Shown piece by piece: positions 24,426 through 35,468 of a DNA stretch of 64,000 nucleotides (position 1 is the first letter of the stretch; every line of letters starts with the position of its first letter). The stretch covers positions 248,001-312,000 of the forward strand of contig CALYLX010000058.1 in assembly GCA_944990035.1 (NCBI GenBank), given 5' to 3'. A program made the translations under genes and the position numbers. The notes beneath the pieces were generated by a model that was not told the DNA's origin, searched no databases, and saw only the letters and a program-made list of their open reading frames with translations. This DNA is from Clitopilus passeckerianus (Eukaryota; Basidiomycota; Agaricomycetes; Agaricales; Entolomataceae).

Positions 24426-26753
24426 ATGTCCCTTTGTCGCCCTATAATATCTCAAGTTGTCCCCAAATACCCTCGCTGGAAGTCCATACAGAAGCTTCAG
24501 AATGTATGCAATGTCACCACCATATCGAAACGGCCACGCAGTTCACGGGGAGGCGTATGGACTCGAGACACACACATTCAGACAGCCTACTCTTGGTCAT
24601 TGCCCACCACACAAGTCCCAATGCCACCAGTTCTACCGAAGGCCGAGATCGAACGAACGGTTATGGAGCTGCCACCCGTTACTGCTGACACCTATTTCAC
24701 ACTGCGACGGCAGGACGAATCCCTGGTGGCAGCATTACCCAAGTCCAGCTACCTCCGTGTCGTGGATACAGCACTCGAGAATGGGTCGTACGAGCTGGTG
24801 GACTCAGTCGTGTCGGACATTCTCGACGTCTATAAGGGAACGGAGCACGAACGGTTTAGCCTGCTGCACGCGACTCTGTCCAGAGACTTCCTCGTGCTTG
24901 GTCACCGTGTCCTGTTGAGGACATGTCGATACCTAGACGAACACAAGGAATACAAGTTGGATGCAACTCTTGTCCAGCAAATGGTTCGGTTACTTTCGAA
25001 GTTGAAGACCTTCAAAGCAGACGAGCTTCACCAGTTGCAAAGCCTCACAGCCAGCCTATCTCGCTTCATAATGGATGGCCAGGTCCCGGGAGGAACAAAA
25101 TCCATCACTTTTCAGCCGTCCAAGCTCGTTTACTTCACCTTCGCCTTACTACGCAAGCTACTCAACGAATCCCACCAGGAAGCTGCACTGGCAATATTCC
25201 GCCCACTGGTTGAAGCCAAGTTCGTACCGCCTGAGGCTATGGAAGGAGTGGATCAACTATCTCAGGATTTCAACACAATCCTCCGGGTTGCTCTCACCAA
25301 AGCATGTCTGCATTGGCATTGGCGGCCCCTCGCTTCAGCCTTCCTCGTTGACACACTCGAATCATCCTGTCCAAGGCCACATCAAGCTATACTCAACCTT
25401 AATATCGACATTTTCTACGAGCTATTGAATACCCCCACACCTAGAGATATCTACGCCTGCGAGCAATTAATTCGGCGTGTCCACCCCATTTCACCAGCCC
25501 CAAACAGTATAATTCGACTATTCTATAATCAAGCGTACGAGCAAGGGTCGATCCACACCGCAGAAAAACTCTACGACTTTACGCGCTCCGCAACCGTTCA
25601 ACAATCGCATTTATACCCTCCCCCATCAGGCAAGGCACTAACATGGCTCATGGAACACCTCAGTTCTCGAAGTCGCCGTAGTGTCCTAGCCAGGACCTTG
25701 GCTGCCGAAGTTGTGGAAAACAACATCAACCTCCCCCCTCTTCTCCGCGCCCGTTTTATCACTCGCGTTGCTGCTCGGGGTGACGCTGTACTCGCTCGGA
25801 AGTTATGGGAACGATATTCTGTTGGGCGAGATAAGGAGGAGGTCGTCGGCAACTCTGCTCTCATGATACGCATGGTCAGCCTCTTCGATTCCCTTGCTCG
25901 CAAAGCTCGCATCACCGCCCAGTCCAATCAAGAGGATGGCGGAGCTCCCGCCACCGAAGAGGAAACTGATGAACGGCTTGAACATGCGCACGGCTTGCAT
26001 GCATTTGCAAAGCATGTTCTATACGAATTCAGAACCAAGTACACCCCGTTGTCAACAGCACCCCATTTCGCCTTGACATCCTACGCGCGAGGTTGTTTCG
26101 TGCTTGGAAAGTACTCGGAGGGATTAAAGGCTTTTGCATCCCTCCTTCGGCGGAAGGAGTTGCCTGACCTGCACGATATCAATGTCGCGCTGTCAGCCTT
26201 GGCCCAGACCCACCCCGATCAAGCCGTCGAGATCGTACAGCGGATGGAGCAACGTAGCTTGCAGCCAGATGCAGTGACATACGGGACAATTCTTCATTGC
26301 GCTTTGGTTCGCGGGGATCACCAGGTTGTCGCTGACATGTTGACGAAGTTGAAGGCTCTGTCGGGCCAATCGATGAGCCTGAAAACTTTAACAAATATCA
26401 TACGAGCCAGCGCAGAACATCTACCGGGAGAGTCCGTCGAAGCGATGCAATCAAAGCTCTCCATGGTCCTGAACCTGATCGCTACGCACCCCGAGGCGAA
26501 CATCGCATCATCCACGCAAACTGGCAAATACCTCGTCTACCAATCTCTCAGAGCGCAAGCGCCAGTCCTCGCCTTTAAATTCTGGCAACACTGCCTCCGA
26601 AAAGGTGCTCAGTGGGATGACCTCGAGCAACGCGCCTTGCGCCGCCACATCACACGAACGGTTCAAGAACAGAGCGACAGGTTCAATCCTATCCTGGTCT
26701 CCAGTATCCTGTCGCAGCTCTCTGGACGACCTGGTCTCACGCCACCGCCATGA
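24426..26753 (+). CDS. Pentatricopeptide-repeat (PPR) protein, probably mitochondrial
   Basis: An intronless frame of 775 codons. The N-terminus is rich in Arg, Lys and Ser with no acidic residues in about the first 40, as expected for a mitochondrial presequence. The body is alpha-helical throughout. A clear PPR motif lies near residue 612 (PDAVTYGTILHCALVRGDHQ), preceded by degenerate helical pairs (LHDINVALSALAQTHPDQAV) and followed by a further pair. PPR proteins bind organellar RNA; fungal ones act in mitochondrial mRNA stability, processing or translation. The target is unknown. It is the longest uninterrupted frame in the window, which contrasts with its intron-rich neighbours. Confidence 0.8.
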   Translation: MSLCRPIISQVVPKYPRWKSIQKLQNVCNVTTISKRPRSSRGGVWTRDTHIQTAYSWSLPTTQVPMPPVLPKAEIERTVMELPPVTADTYFTLRRQDESLVAALPKSSYLRVVDTALENGSYELVDSVVSDILDVYKGTEHERFSLLHATLSRDFLVLGHRVLLRTCRYLDEHKEYKLDATLVQQMVRLLSKLKTFKADELHQLQSLTASLSRFIMDGQVPGGTKSITFQPSKLVYFTFALLRKLLNESHQEAALAIFRPLVEAKFVPPEAMEGVDQLSQDFNTILRVALTKACLHWHWRPLASAFLVDTLESSCPRPHQAILNLNIDIFYELLNTPTPRDIYACEQLIRRVHPISPAPNSIIRLFYNQAYEQGSIHTAEKLYDFTRSATVQQSHLYPPPSGKALTWLMEHLSSRSRRSVLARTLAAEVVENNINLPPLLRARFITRVAARGDAVLARKLWERYSVGRDKEEVVGNSALMIRMVSLFDSLARKARITAQSNQEDGGAPATEEETDERLEHAHGLHAFAKHVLYEFRTKYTPLSTAPHFALTSYARGCFVLGKYSEGLKAFASLLRRKELPDLHDINVALSALAQTHPDQAVEIVQRMEQRSLQPDAVTYGTILHCALVRGDHQVVADMLTKLKALSGQSMSLKTLTNIIRASAEHLPGESVEAMQSKLSMVLNLIATHPEANIASSTQTGKYLVYQSLRAQAPVLAFKFWQHCLRKGAQWDDLEQRALRRHITRTVQEQSDRFNPILVSSILSQLSGRPGLTPPP

Positions 26754-27341
26754 GGGTCATACCTCTCCCTCGTCAATGAACGTGTATCGACGTACCCTGG
26801 CAGCGGCAACAGGGTCCCTTTGGGGTTGGGAGGGCACCGTCGACCCAAATCTAGCAGTTTGGTCCGTCGCTTTCGTTCACGTGGATTAGAGTGCAATTTT
26901 TCGAGCAACTGGCAAAAGGGGATGGAATCCTTCCATCGGACACGACAAAAACTACCGTGAGTCGCTTCCGGGTGAATATGCGTAGGTTTGATCTACGATC
27001 AAACGAACTGAGCAGGCAGGACCAAATGCAGGGGGGTGAGGCCAAGGTGTTGGTTCCGGAGTTAAACCGGGCCTGGATTGAATAGTCAACCGACGATGTT
27101 CTCGTGATAGATATCCATGTTGGGGTATCCATGCGATCGCCAGTTTTTGGTTAAGGTCATTTGTAGAGACATGTCCTGATTGAGTACATATAAATGATAA
27201 TAAAAGGAAGTTTGCAATTCAAAGCGCCCGAGCCGCAAACAGTGGCCACGGGGACAACAAACACACATTCTCTTCAAAACGCCAGTCGAAAGAACCAACC
27301 TTCCCCGCATTGCTAGTCCCCCATCCTCCCCACATTCGACT
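26754..27341. other. Intergenic region, no gene seen
   Basis: Spacer between the PPR stop and the Zn2Cys6 start, presumably with the transcription-factor promoter. Only short motif-free frames. Confidence 0.5.
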
Positions 27342-30161
27342 ATGCCCGCAGCTCGCCCTAAGAAAGAGAACCATTCAGCCACGCCCCCTTCTGATGACTG
27401 CCTGAAGGAATCACACTCCGAAAACAGCAAGACCAAAAGAAAGTACGTACAAATTGTCCCGACATTTCTCCGTGACCGCTTTCAACCGTCGCACTCCCTC
27501 ACCCCGCATTCCCCACACTTCTTTCGTCCCACTTCCAACTACTCCTATCATGTCAATCCTTTTTTCCCGTCTATTTGAGTCAATAGAGTTACTAACTTGA
27601 GCTTATTTTGTTCGTTTACAGGAGGCAATCTCAAAGTACGTTCTTGGCACCTTTTTACACTGACAAATTTCTCAACGTCACTCCTAGGTTGCGATGCTTG
27701 CAGAGCCCGCAAAGTCCGATGCGCCAGGGAGAACCCAGAAGACCATAAGCAGTCATGCAAGCACTGTGTCACTCTAGGAATCCCATGCACATATGATTAT
27801 CAGCCTAAGAAGCGGGGACCGCCCAACTTGTGAGTCATCATTAAGTTCAACTTTACGACGGTTGGCGCTGAACGACTGCTTAGGTATCTTCGCAGACTTC
27901 AAGAAGCTGCTGCTGCAACAACCACCCCGTCTGAAGAACGTCAAGAGGAGGCGTCTGCATCGCCTGTTTCGGCCATCGCCAGTCCGCCACAGAGCATCCT
28001 TTCTCCGACGGTATCTACAAAGAGCCCTCCTGCGCCTTTCTTGGAACCATCGTTGAGCGCGCTCCCTCCGGTTCATGCCGGTGTCATCCCGCCTTCACGA
28101 TATCCCATCGCTGCCGACACCTACCATCCCCATTACTCTCAAAACAGCGTGCAAACACCACCTTACAATGGCGCGCGTAATCTGGAGCCGTCAACCAATG
28201 GAAATACTATGCTCTCTGCTCATGCGTCTCCCAAGCCCGAAGATTCTCAGGTATATGCGCCGCCGCAACAAGAACCATTCAGCACCTACCCCTTGTACAA
28301 CTGGTCATACAAGCAACCTCTATCGTCCCAGCCACAAAATACCATCCCTCCCCTTTCTTATTACTATAGGCCACATCGATTGGAAGAAATTGCTCCTCGT
28401 GACACCATTTCTCTTATCATTGCCCTTTTCTTCGACTTCGTATACCCACTTACCCCTTGTATCCATAAACCGTCCTTTATGGCTGATCTTCACGCACGCC
28501 GCGAGGAACGCGACCCACTTTTCTTCGCTCTCGTTATGTCCACTGTTGCGTCAACGCTTGTTCAGGTCCCACGTTCCTACCTCCCGATGGAACGCCCTGT
28601 CGTCAGGAAACTGGCTCAGGTAGGGCTTCTCTCGTCTACGATTATTCTTTGCTCTAACTTCATCGTGTTTCAGACCTGCTATGAAGCGAGTCGACACATC
28701 ACCGTTACTACTTACGATCCTCCAACATCCATGCACGCCGTCATCCGATATCTGTGAGAATTTTATTTCACCTCGGGATTTTCCGTGTGCTGATTTACGA
28801 CCCACCATTCAGCGATTGCGTGTATCATTTCTGCGAAGGTCATGACGCAACTCAACATGCTGCATTCGGTGAAGCTGCACATATTGCAGTGACATTGAGG
28901 ATGCATGAGGAAGCTTCATATGAGGGTCTTGACCCCATTGAATGCGAGGTCAGACGCAGAACTTTCTGGTTGCTTTTTGGAGGTCCGTTTACCTCGCAAT
29001 TTCCATCATCTCATGACATTAACGCTGGTTGGCAGCCGACAAATCGATGTCAATTCTCCTTGGACGACCGATTTGTCTGAGAGACGAAGATTGTACTGTA
29101 CACTTCCCAAAGGAGTTGGATGATGAATAGTAAGTACTGACCTCGTGGATCCGAAAATTTTCCACTAACATCAAAATCGCTTCATCAAAGCATCACCCCC
29201 AGTGCATACCTACCTCAGCCTCACGGAAAAACTGCCATAGTGTCAGGCCTGAACTACACATCACGCATATTTGCTCTCCTGGGCGAGATCCTGGTCCGCA
29301 TCCGCGTAGATAAGAGATCTCCGCCTCAAGGCCAGTTCGCGACCGCAAGACTCGAAGAGGTTCAGTCGCTGCACGCGCGGATTCTCGCTGCCCTTGCTCA
29401 CGCTCCAGAGCCATTGCGCCTGAAGCAAACACATGCTCACCTTCACCTTCCCGCCGAATACGGAGGTGCGGGTTTCCGCCAGGCGACTTTCGCGGAAGTC
29501 AAAGACTTCTTCGACAACCCGAATGCCTCCCGCGCCAATGCTCTCAATCCGTTCCTCGTAATGCAGGCAAATCTTTATACGACTCAGGTACGTTCTTTAT
29601 CACGCTCTTGGACTCCACCGTCTTATGATCCTTGTGTAGCAACTTGTTCGATTCGTCATCGAGCAATACAGGGACGAGCTCATCACTTCTCTGCAAGGTG
29701 GTGTCGATGAGCACCAGGTTGCAGAAGACAGAGAAGCAGTCGCTAGTGATCTTCTCAATATCCTGCATAGGTACGCCGCATTTTACGTTTTGTAATTGAT
29801 CTCAGTTTCTTACCCTGCGACAGTATTCCTATTCAATCTATTGCTACGAACGGTCCTAGCTTGGTCCATAAAGTCCGCTTTGTGGCCTCAACGCTACTGG
29901 ACGCTGTCCGTAAGGCTGAAACTGCGCCAGCCTCGGCTGCAAGGGCACACGCATATCTTTGTAAGTCCATGCTGCACTCAGACTGCACTGCAGATACTGA
30001 CGACATCTTCAGGGGACTTCTTGAGCATTCTATCCGAGATCGAGCGAAATTATTTGTATGTACCCCGCATCCCTGGGTCGAAGTCTTGTACTGACCAGGC
30101 TCACAGGCTTGATGACGACCGTGACGGCACTTCCAGCGGGGATGGGATGATGATGGCTTAA
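27342..30161 (+). CDS. Zn2Cys6 fungal transcription factor
   Basis: Binuclear zinc-cluster DNA-binding regulator. Exon 1 (27342-27442) ends in KTKRK. A 14-base microexon (27622-27635) adds KRQSQ. The next exon gives the cluster CDACRARKVRC ... SCKHCVTLGIPC, followed by a basic linker (KKRGPP). A low-complexity Ser/Pro-rich segment leads into the fungal_trans (PF04082-type) middle homology region: IALFFDFVYPLTPCIHKPSF, then DCVYHFCEGHDAT, then CEVRRRTFWLLFGADKSMS. The protein ends DDRDGTSSGDGMMMA at 30161. The frame is intact across about nine introns. Proteins of this layout activate nutrient-use or metabolite genes; the regulon cannot be inferred, and no obvious target cluster adjoins it. 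Confidence 0.87.
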
Positions 30162-30625
30162 ACATCCTCTCACCTTTCGTTCGTTCCACAAAACCATTAA
30201 TGTATTATCATTATCTTTCATTTTACTGGCAGACACGTCGACGATTTTAACCTTGGATCATTAATGTATCTAACTTATTTAAAGTCGGTAAAATTTACGG
30301 ATTTGATTATCCGCTATACCACAATGTAGTATACGTAGAAGTGACCTCGTATATACCCTCTCGCTGTACCATACCAAGCACAGAATCATGACAGAACGAC
30401 TTTTTACGCTCTTTTCTGGGGAGAAAGAGTTCAGTTGCGCTCTGAGGTCACGTGATTGTGTTTCTCAATTTGGCAGACGCGTCGACTACCTTTGTCGACG
30501 AAATCCAACGTTGTCGAGCCTAGCATCGACTTAGCGGGCCTTCCTTTTCTCTGTCGGCTTGCCACTGGATTGCCTTAACTTCTTCGTGGCCTAATATACC
30601 CTGAAACTAGTGGACGCGTTCAACA
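30162..30625. other. Intergenic region, no gene seen
   Basis: AT-rich spacer between the transcription-factor stop and the AOS1 start; no coding signal. Confidence 0.5.
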
Positions 30626-32014
30626 ATGGCCGAATTATCCACTTCAGCCCAATACCAACCAGTGAATAATTTGACAGAAGAAGAAGCTAGTCGTTATGAT
30701 CGACAAATGCGTTTATGGGGTGTTGAGGCGCAGACTCGGTGAGTTCCTACGTGAAAACATGCCTCGAAACTTGGATATGTCTAAATCCTGCACTATCAGA
30801 ATGCGCAATGCAGCAATCTTAGTGGTTCGCCTAAAAGGCACTGCGACAGAGGCTATCAAAAACATGGTCCTCGCAGGCATCGGCAAGCTCATAGTGGTGG
30901 ACAGCGACTTGGTCTCCGAGGAGGACCTAGGTGCTGGTTTCTTCTTCAGAGATGAAGACGTAGGATTGCCGGTAAGGTTTCGTGTCTCTAGGCCGTCTAC
31001 AAGGCGGATATATGCCGGCACTAACCTGGGAGTTTATCACAGAGAGTCGACGCTGCCAAATCCAGGATAGAAAGCCTTAATCCCCTCGTGGCGGTGGAGA
31101 CAGTGTCGGATGCTTCCGTTTTGGAGGGACCCGCCTTTGAGAACCTGGTAAACGGGGTTGACCTTGTTTGCGCTACCGATTGGGATAGAGATAGCCTTGT
31201 AAGATTGCGGCCCTTCAGCCGATTGACAACCCTATTCATTTTTTGCTCACGGCTAGATCCGATTCAACGAAGTCTGTCGCCAAAGCAATAAGCCTTTCTA
31301 TGCAGGGGGAACCTACGGTCTTTTTGGTTACATCTTCTGCGATCTTTTGACTCATGATTACATTACTCCGTGCGTCTCTTTTCGCGAATTCCGTCACTTC
31401 ATCCCGTCTTATTGTGATTTTGTCTAGCGAACGCTCGGCTTCTTCAGAGGAGACGAAAAACGTCAAGAAAACGGCGACATATTACTCGTTGGCGACCGCC
31501 TTACGTCATGACTGGGGAAGCTTGACCAGAAAACAAACGAAGGAAGTGAACCCGGCCGCTGTTTTTAGCATCCTCGGTAAGAGAAGCACTGGGCCTCTCA
31601 CCCGCATGAAAGTGACAGTGGATGGCTAGGCCTATGGCAATACGAATCGCACGCCTCAAATCTCCCAAAAAGTGAAGATGAACTCGGCTCACTCCAGTCA
31701 ATCATCAACTCGCTGGCTAATGACGCTAATGTCAACAAACAAGCGCTGTCTAATATCCCTGACACATCTCTGAGGTGATATGTTTTTGCTCTGGAAGAAA
31801 CATATTACCCTTTGTTGACAACACTCTGAAATCCCCCAGAGCACTTATTGCAACCGCGAGGCATGAGTTCTCACCGACCTGTGCGATTGTTGGGGGCATG
31901 CTTGCACAGGATATCCTCAAAGCACTGGGAGCTCGCGACCCCCCGATCGCAAATCTCTTCATCTTTGACGGCAATACCGGAGCAGGCACGGTGATCAGAA
32001 TGAACATGGCATGA
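30626..32014 (+). CDS. AOS1: SUMO-activating enzyme subunit 1 (AOS1/SAE1)
   Basis: Non-catalytic subunit of the SUMO E1 heterodimer with UBA2, acting in the nucleus. The start exon reads NLTEEEASRYDRQMRLWGVE, the signature opening of ThiF/E1 adenylation folds. It is followed by KNMVLAGIGKLIVVDSDLV and DLGAGFFF (nucleotide-binding Rossmann part), CATDWDRDSLIRFNEVC, GGTYGLFGYIFCDLLTHDY and a C-terminal CAIVGGMLAQDILKALGARD ending VIRMNMA at 32014. Introns fall after VEAQT, VGLP, DRDSL, DYITP and others, and reading frames rejoin cleanly. It lacks a catalytic cysteine domain, as expected for AOS1 and unlike UBA1 or UBA2. Confidence 0.87.
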
Positions 32015-33670
32015 CCACTGTAGATCATTACACGGCTCTTCAAGTTACTATGCCCCGTGTTTTTCAAAGGCAACGGCCCTACACCCTTGTTTTTCCGACG
32101 ATTTCTCTTAGAATTCCCGAGATCCCAGACATTCCCTGGACGATCTGTTGAACCGTTCTTCCGATCGCTATTTGTCGAGGAAGTCCGTGCACATATCGAC
32201 TGTATCGAATTGTTTTGTTCGAGCCACCCTACATCGCGTTTATCACCGAATATCCCGAATTCGTCTTGCAGGATCTGAATGGAAAATCTGATGATATTGT
32301 ATTGCCTTGCCTGTGGCACTCCCGGCTTGGGCTTCTCATGTTAATATGGCCTCATATTTTACGCAGGAGGATGTTCGAATATATTAAATCAGGCATGTTC
32401 TCCAGCCAAGATCAGAAAGCTGACCCTCTTCGCCAGCATAGGACGATACATCGGTCTTTCTAACACTCAAACACTCAAATCTACTTTCAAATGGAATGAA
32501 TAAATCTACCCCTCGGCTCCCATGAACCTGAACCTGTCAGGCATCTCGGAGCTTGCAATGGGGGTTAAAACTGACCTGATCTTGCTCTCCTTCCCATCCG
32601 ACGTTTGCGAGCGGTTGCCCGATGCCCACCTCCACCGCGATTCGCGGGTGTCCTTTTTCTGGAAACTAAGCCCCGCTACATTCATTTAAGTTGCACTTCA
32701 TCGCCAGCTCAGAAGGAATACCGCGTATTCTACTCGACGAGTCACCTTCAGAGACCTATAGAAAAAACACTTCTAAGCGTCCCCTGAGCCCGCCGTGAGA
32801 TTAGAACACTTCTATGATTGAAATCTAAAGGCTCCGGCAGGAAGTTTGGGTGCGTCCACAAGTTGGCCCCCTTGAACTTCCAATTTCTAAGTAACCGTAT
32901 GCGGACAAGCTATCATCTGCTCCAGGTCTCTTTCATTCTGAGTGGTCGTCACCTCTTGCTCCACTGCCATTGTAGTGATTTGACATTCTTGCACATGGCT
33001 GAACTTCGGGACATCTAAACATCTATCATACAAAGGCACGGGGTCCCGCGAGTGTTTGAACCAGCATGCCACTTTCATCATGGGTATTTGACTGGGTCTG
33101 GGGTAAATCTGGGGTAACTTCGTGATTACTTGATTGCTTCTGCTTGGCGACGTCGATGGAAGCCAACAAAAGTACAAGACAGATCACATTTGCCACGGAC
33201 CTTTTAGTCTAGGATGGCAGTGTGTGATCATTGCAGCCGTTTGAAAATCACCCGATGAATGTCGTCGGGTCGCGCGAGCAATCCTCAAAGCCCGAATTAC
33301 GTTGTTCACAACGTTGTGGGCCGGTTGCTCTGCGATGCCGGCTGTGCCTGAAAGTCTTTACTTCAAGGTCAGCCTCACAACGGACCGTGTCGGTATGCAG
33401 GAGTTACGCCACATAGGAGCTCCCATCTTGTTTCGCTGGGGAGGGTTCTGCAAGGCAAATGAATTGAGAAGATGCACATGCATGGTCAGAGGGTCTCCCG
33501 TGAGTCTAATCCCTGATACATTCAATTTCAGAGATCAGAACAGACTCTCGGAATATTCTGACATTTACTCAGGTGACCTGAAAATATCCTGGGCCGCCTC
33601 TTGCCGTTGGCGCCCGACGCCGTTCCCTGCCTACTTCCTTCAATCACCTTTTCCTCATCAATTCAGGGAT
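32015..33670. other. Gene-poor region
   Basis: About 1.65 kb with only short, motif-free frames (for example 82 codons at 32215-32463). It includes the promoter of the flavoprotein gene. No repeat or RNA gene was recognised. Confidence 0.45.
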
Positions 33671-35333
33671 ATGAACGACTTTAACTGTATTGTTGTTGGC
33701 TCAGGTCATGCGGGTAGCTGTGCCGCATTGGCTGCGGTAGAAGCAGGATGTAAGAACGGTATGTAACTTTAAAATTTACGGCCAGATCGATTGAATCAAG
33801 GGTGTGACGCGGTGTAGTTCTTGTTGTCGACAAGTGTACTCCGAAATGGGTCGGTGGTAACGGATACTTTACTGCTGGTGCCCACCGTACCGTCCATGGA
33901 GGCCTGCAGGACTTGTTACCGATAATCCAGGAACAAGTTCCTGAAGACGAGTTGAAGCGGATTGACATATCGCCGTATACCAAGGAGGATTTCATCGGTG
34001 ACATCATGCGGCTCGGGACCGATAAGCCCGATGCAGTGCTTGTGGATGCCCTTGCCTCTGAATCCCGAGATGCGATTGGATGGTTGGCCGAAACGGCCAA
34101 AATTCCATTCATATTCTCCTTCAACAGGCAGGCATATGAAGTTGCGGGCCGATTCAAATTTTGGGGTGGCATGGTCCTGAGTGTTAAGGACGGCGGTAAA
34201 GGACTTATAGCCGCACATCAACGTGCTCTCAAGGATGAGGGAGTTCACACATGGTTCAATTCACCCGCGATAGACCTGTGTACAGAAAATGGAACTGTTA
34301 CTGGAGTTACTGTGCGTAAAGACGGGAAAGAAGTAACGCTTCGCTCAGCGGCTGTCGTCCTGGCAGCCGGAGGCTTTGAAGCTAGCCCAGATATGCGCCG
34401 TGATATTTTAGGAGAGGGTTGGGAACAGGCCAGAGTGAGCCAATGATGGTAATTTTTACAAATTTCGCCCACTGACGGCTGCAATAACAGGTTCGTGGGA
34501 CGCCTTACAACACTGGCGATGGGTTCACGATGGCCAAAGCGGTCGGTGCAAAATTCACAGGCGACTGGGCCGGTTGCCACAGCACTTGCTGGGATGCGAA
34601 CGCACCTGTGAATACAGGCGACCGTGAGCTAACTAACCAGTTTACAAAATCCGGATACCCTTTGGGTATAATGGTCAATTCCCTGGGTCAGAGATTCGTC
34701 GACGAAGGAGAGGATTTCAGGAATTATACGTATGCGAAGTTCGGACGAGCGATCCTACAACAACCAGGAGGGTACGCCTTTCAGATCTGGGATTCTCAAA
34801 TGATTAAACATTTGCGAGAAGAGGAGTATGGTGACGACATCGTGGAGAAGATCTTCGCTAACTCAGTCGAAGAGATGGCACAGCAACTGCAGGAGCATGG
34901 TTTGCAGGACACGGATGCGTTCATCCAGACAGTCATCGCTTTCAACGAAGCAGCATGGGCCCACAAAGATGAATTTCCGCAGTTAGCTTGGAACCCTTCC
35001 GCCAAGGATGGCCTCTCCACTCAGGCCCAGAGGAAAGGCCTGGATATCCCAAAGAGCAATTGGGCACTCCCACTATCGACGATGCCGTTGATGGCAGTCA
35101 AAGTATCTTGCGGTATCACGTTCACATTCGGGGGGCTAGCGATTGATGTGGATACTGCAGGTGTCATAGCTTCGAATGGTGAAGTCATACCTGGACTGTT
35201 CTGTACCGGGGAGATGGTCGGAGGGCTGTTCTACAACAACTATCCAGGTGGAAGTGGGCTTACAGCGGGCGCTGTTTTTGGTCGTAAAGCAGGCAAAAAT
35301 GCCGCTGAATTATCGTTGAAAGCAAGGTCGTAA
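33671..35333 (+). CDS. FAD-dependent fumarate reductase/TcuA-like oxidoreductase
   Basis: A flavoprotein of the succinate dehydrogenase/fumarate reductase (FAD_binding_2) family, closest in pattern to tricarballylate dehydrogenase TcuA/CobZ-type proteins. From ATG 33671 the dinucleotide-binding motif is VVGSGHAGSCAALAAVEAG, then VLVVDK and GGNGYFTAGAHRT. The middle part has AAVVLAAGGFEASPDMRR. The C-terminus has CGITFTFGGLAID and GLFCTGEMVGGLFYNNYPGG, which close the FAD site. Two introns (33760-33818, and about 34433-34491) rejoin in frame. No signal peptide is visible, so it is probably cytosolic. The substrate is unknown; a small tricarboxylate or an enone is possible by family. Confidence 0.83.
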
Positions 35334-35468
35334 TAGCGTAGTTTTTGAAGAGTTGCCTTATATAGTAACCTGATGTCATCTTCGCCAGCACAGCGAATAT
35401 CAGTCGAGATTGATGCCTAGAGCCCAATAATAGCCGACGCCGCCAACGAGGATTTCCGCAGAGCAGCC

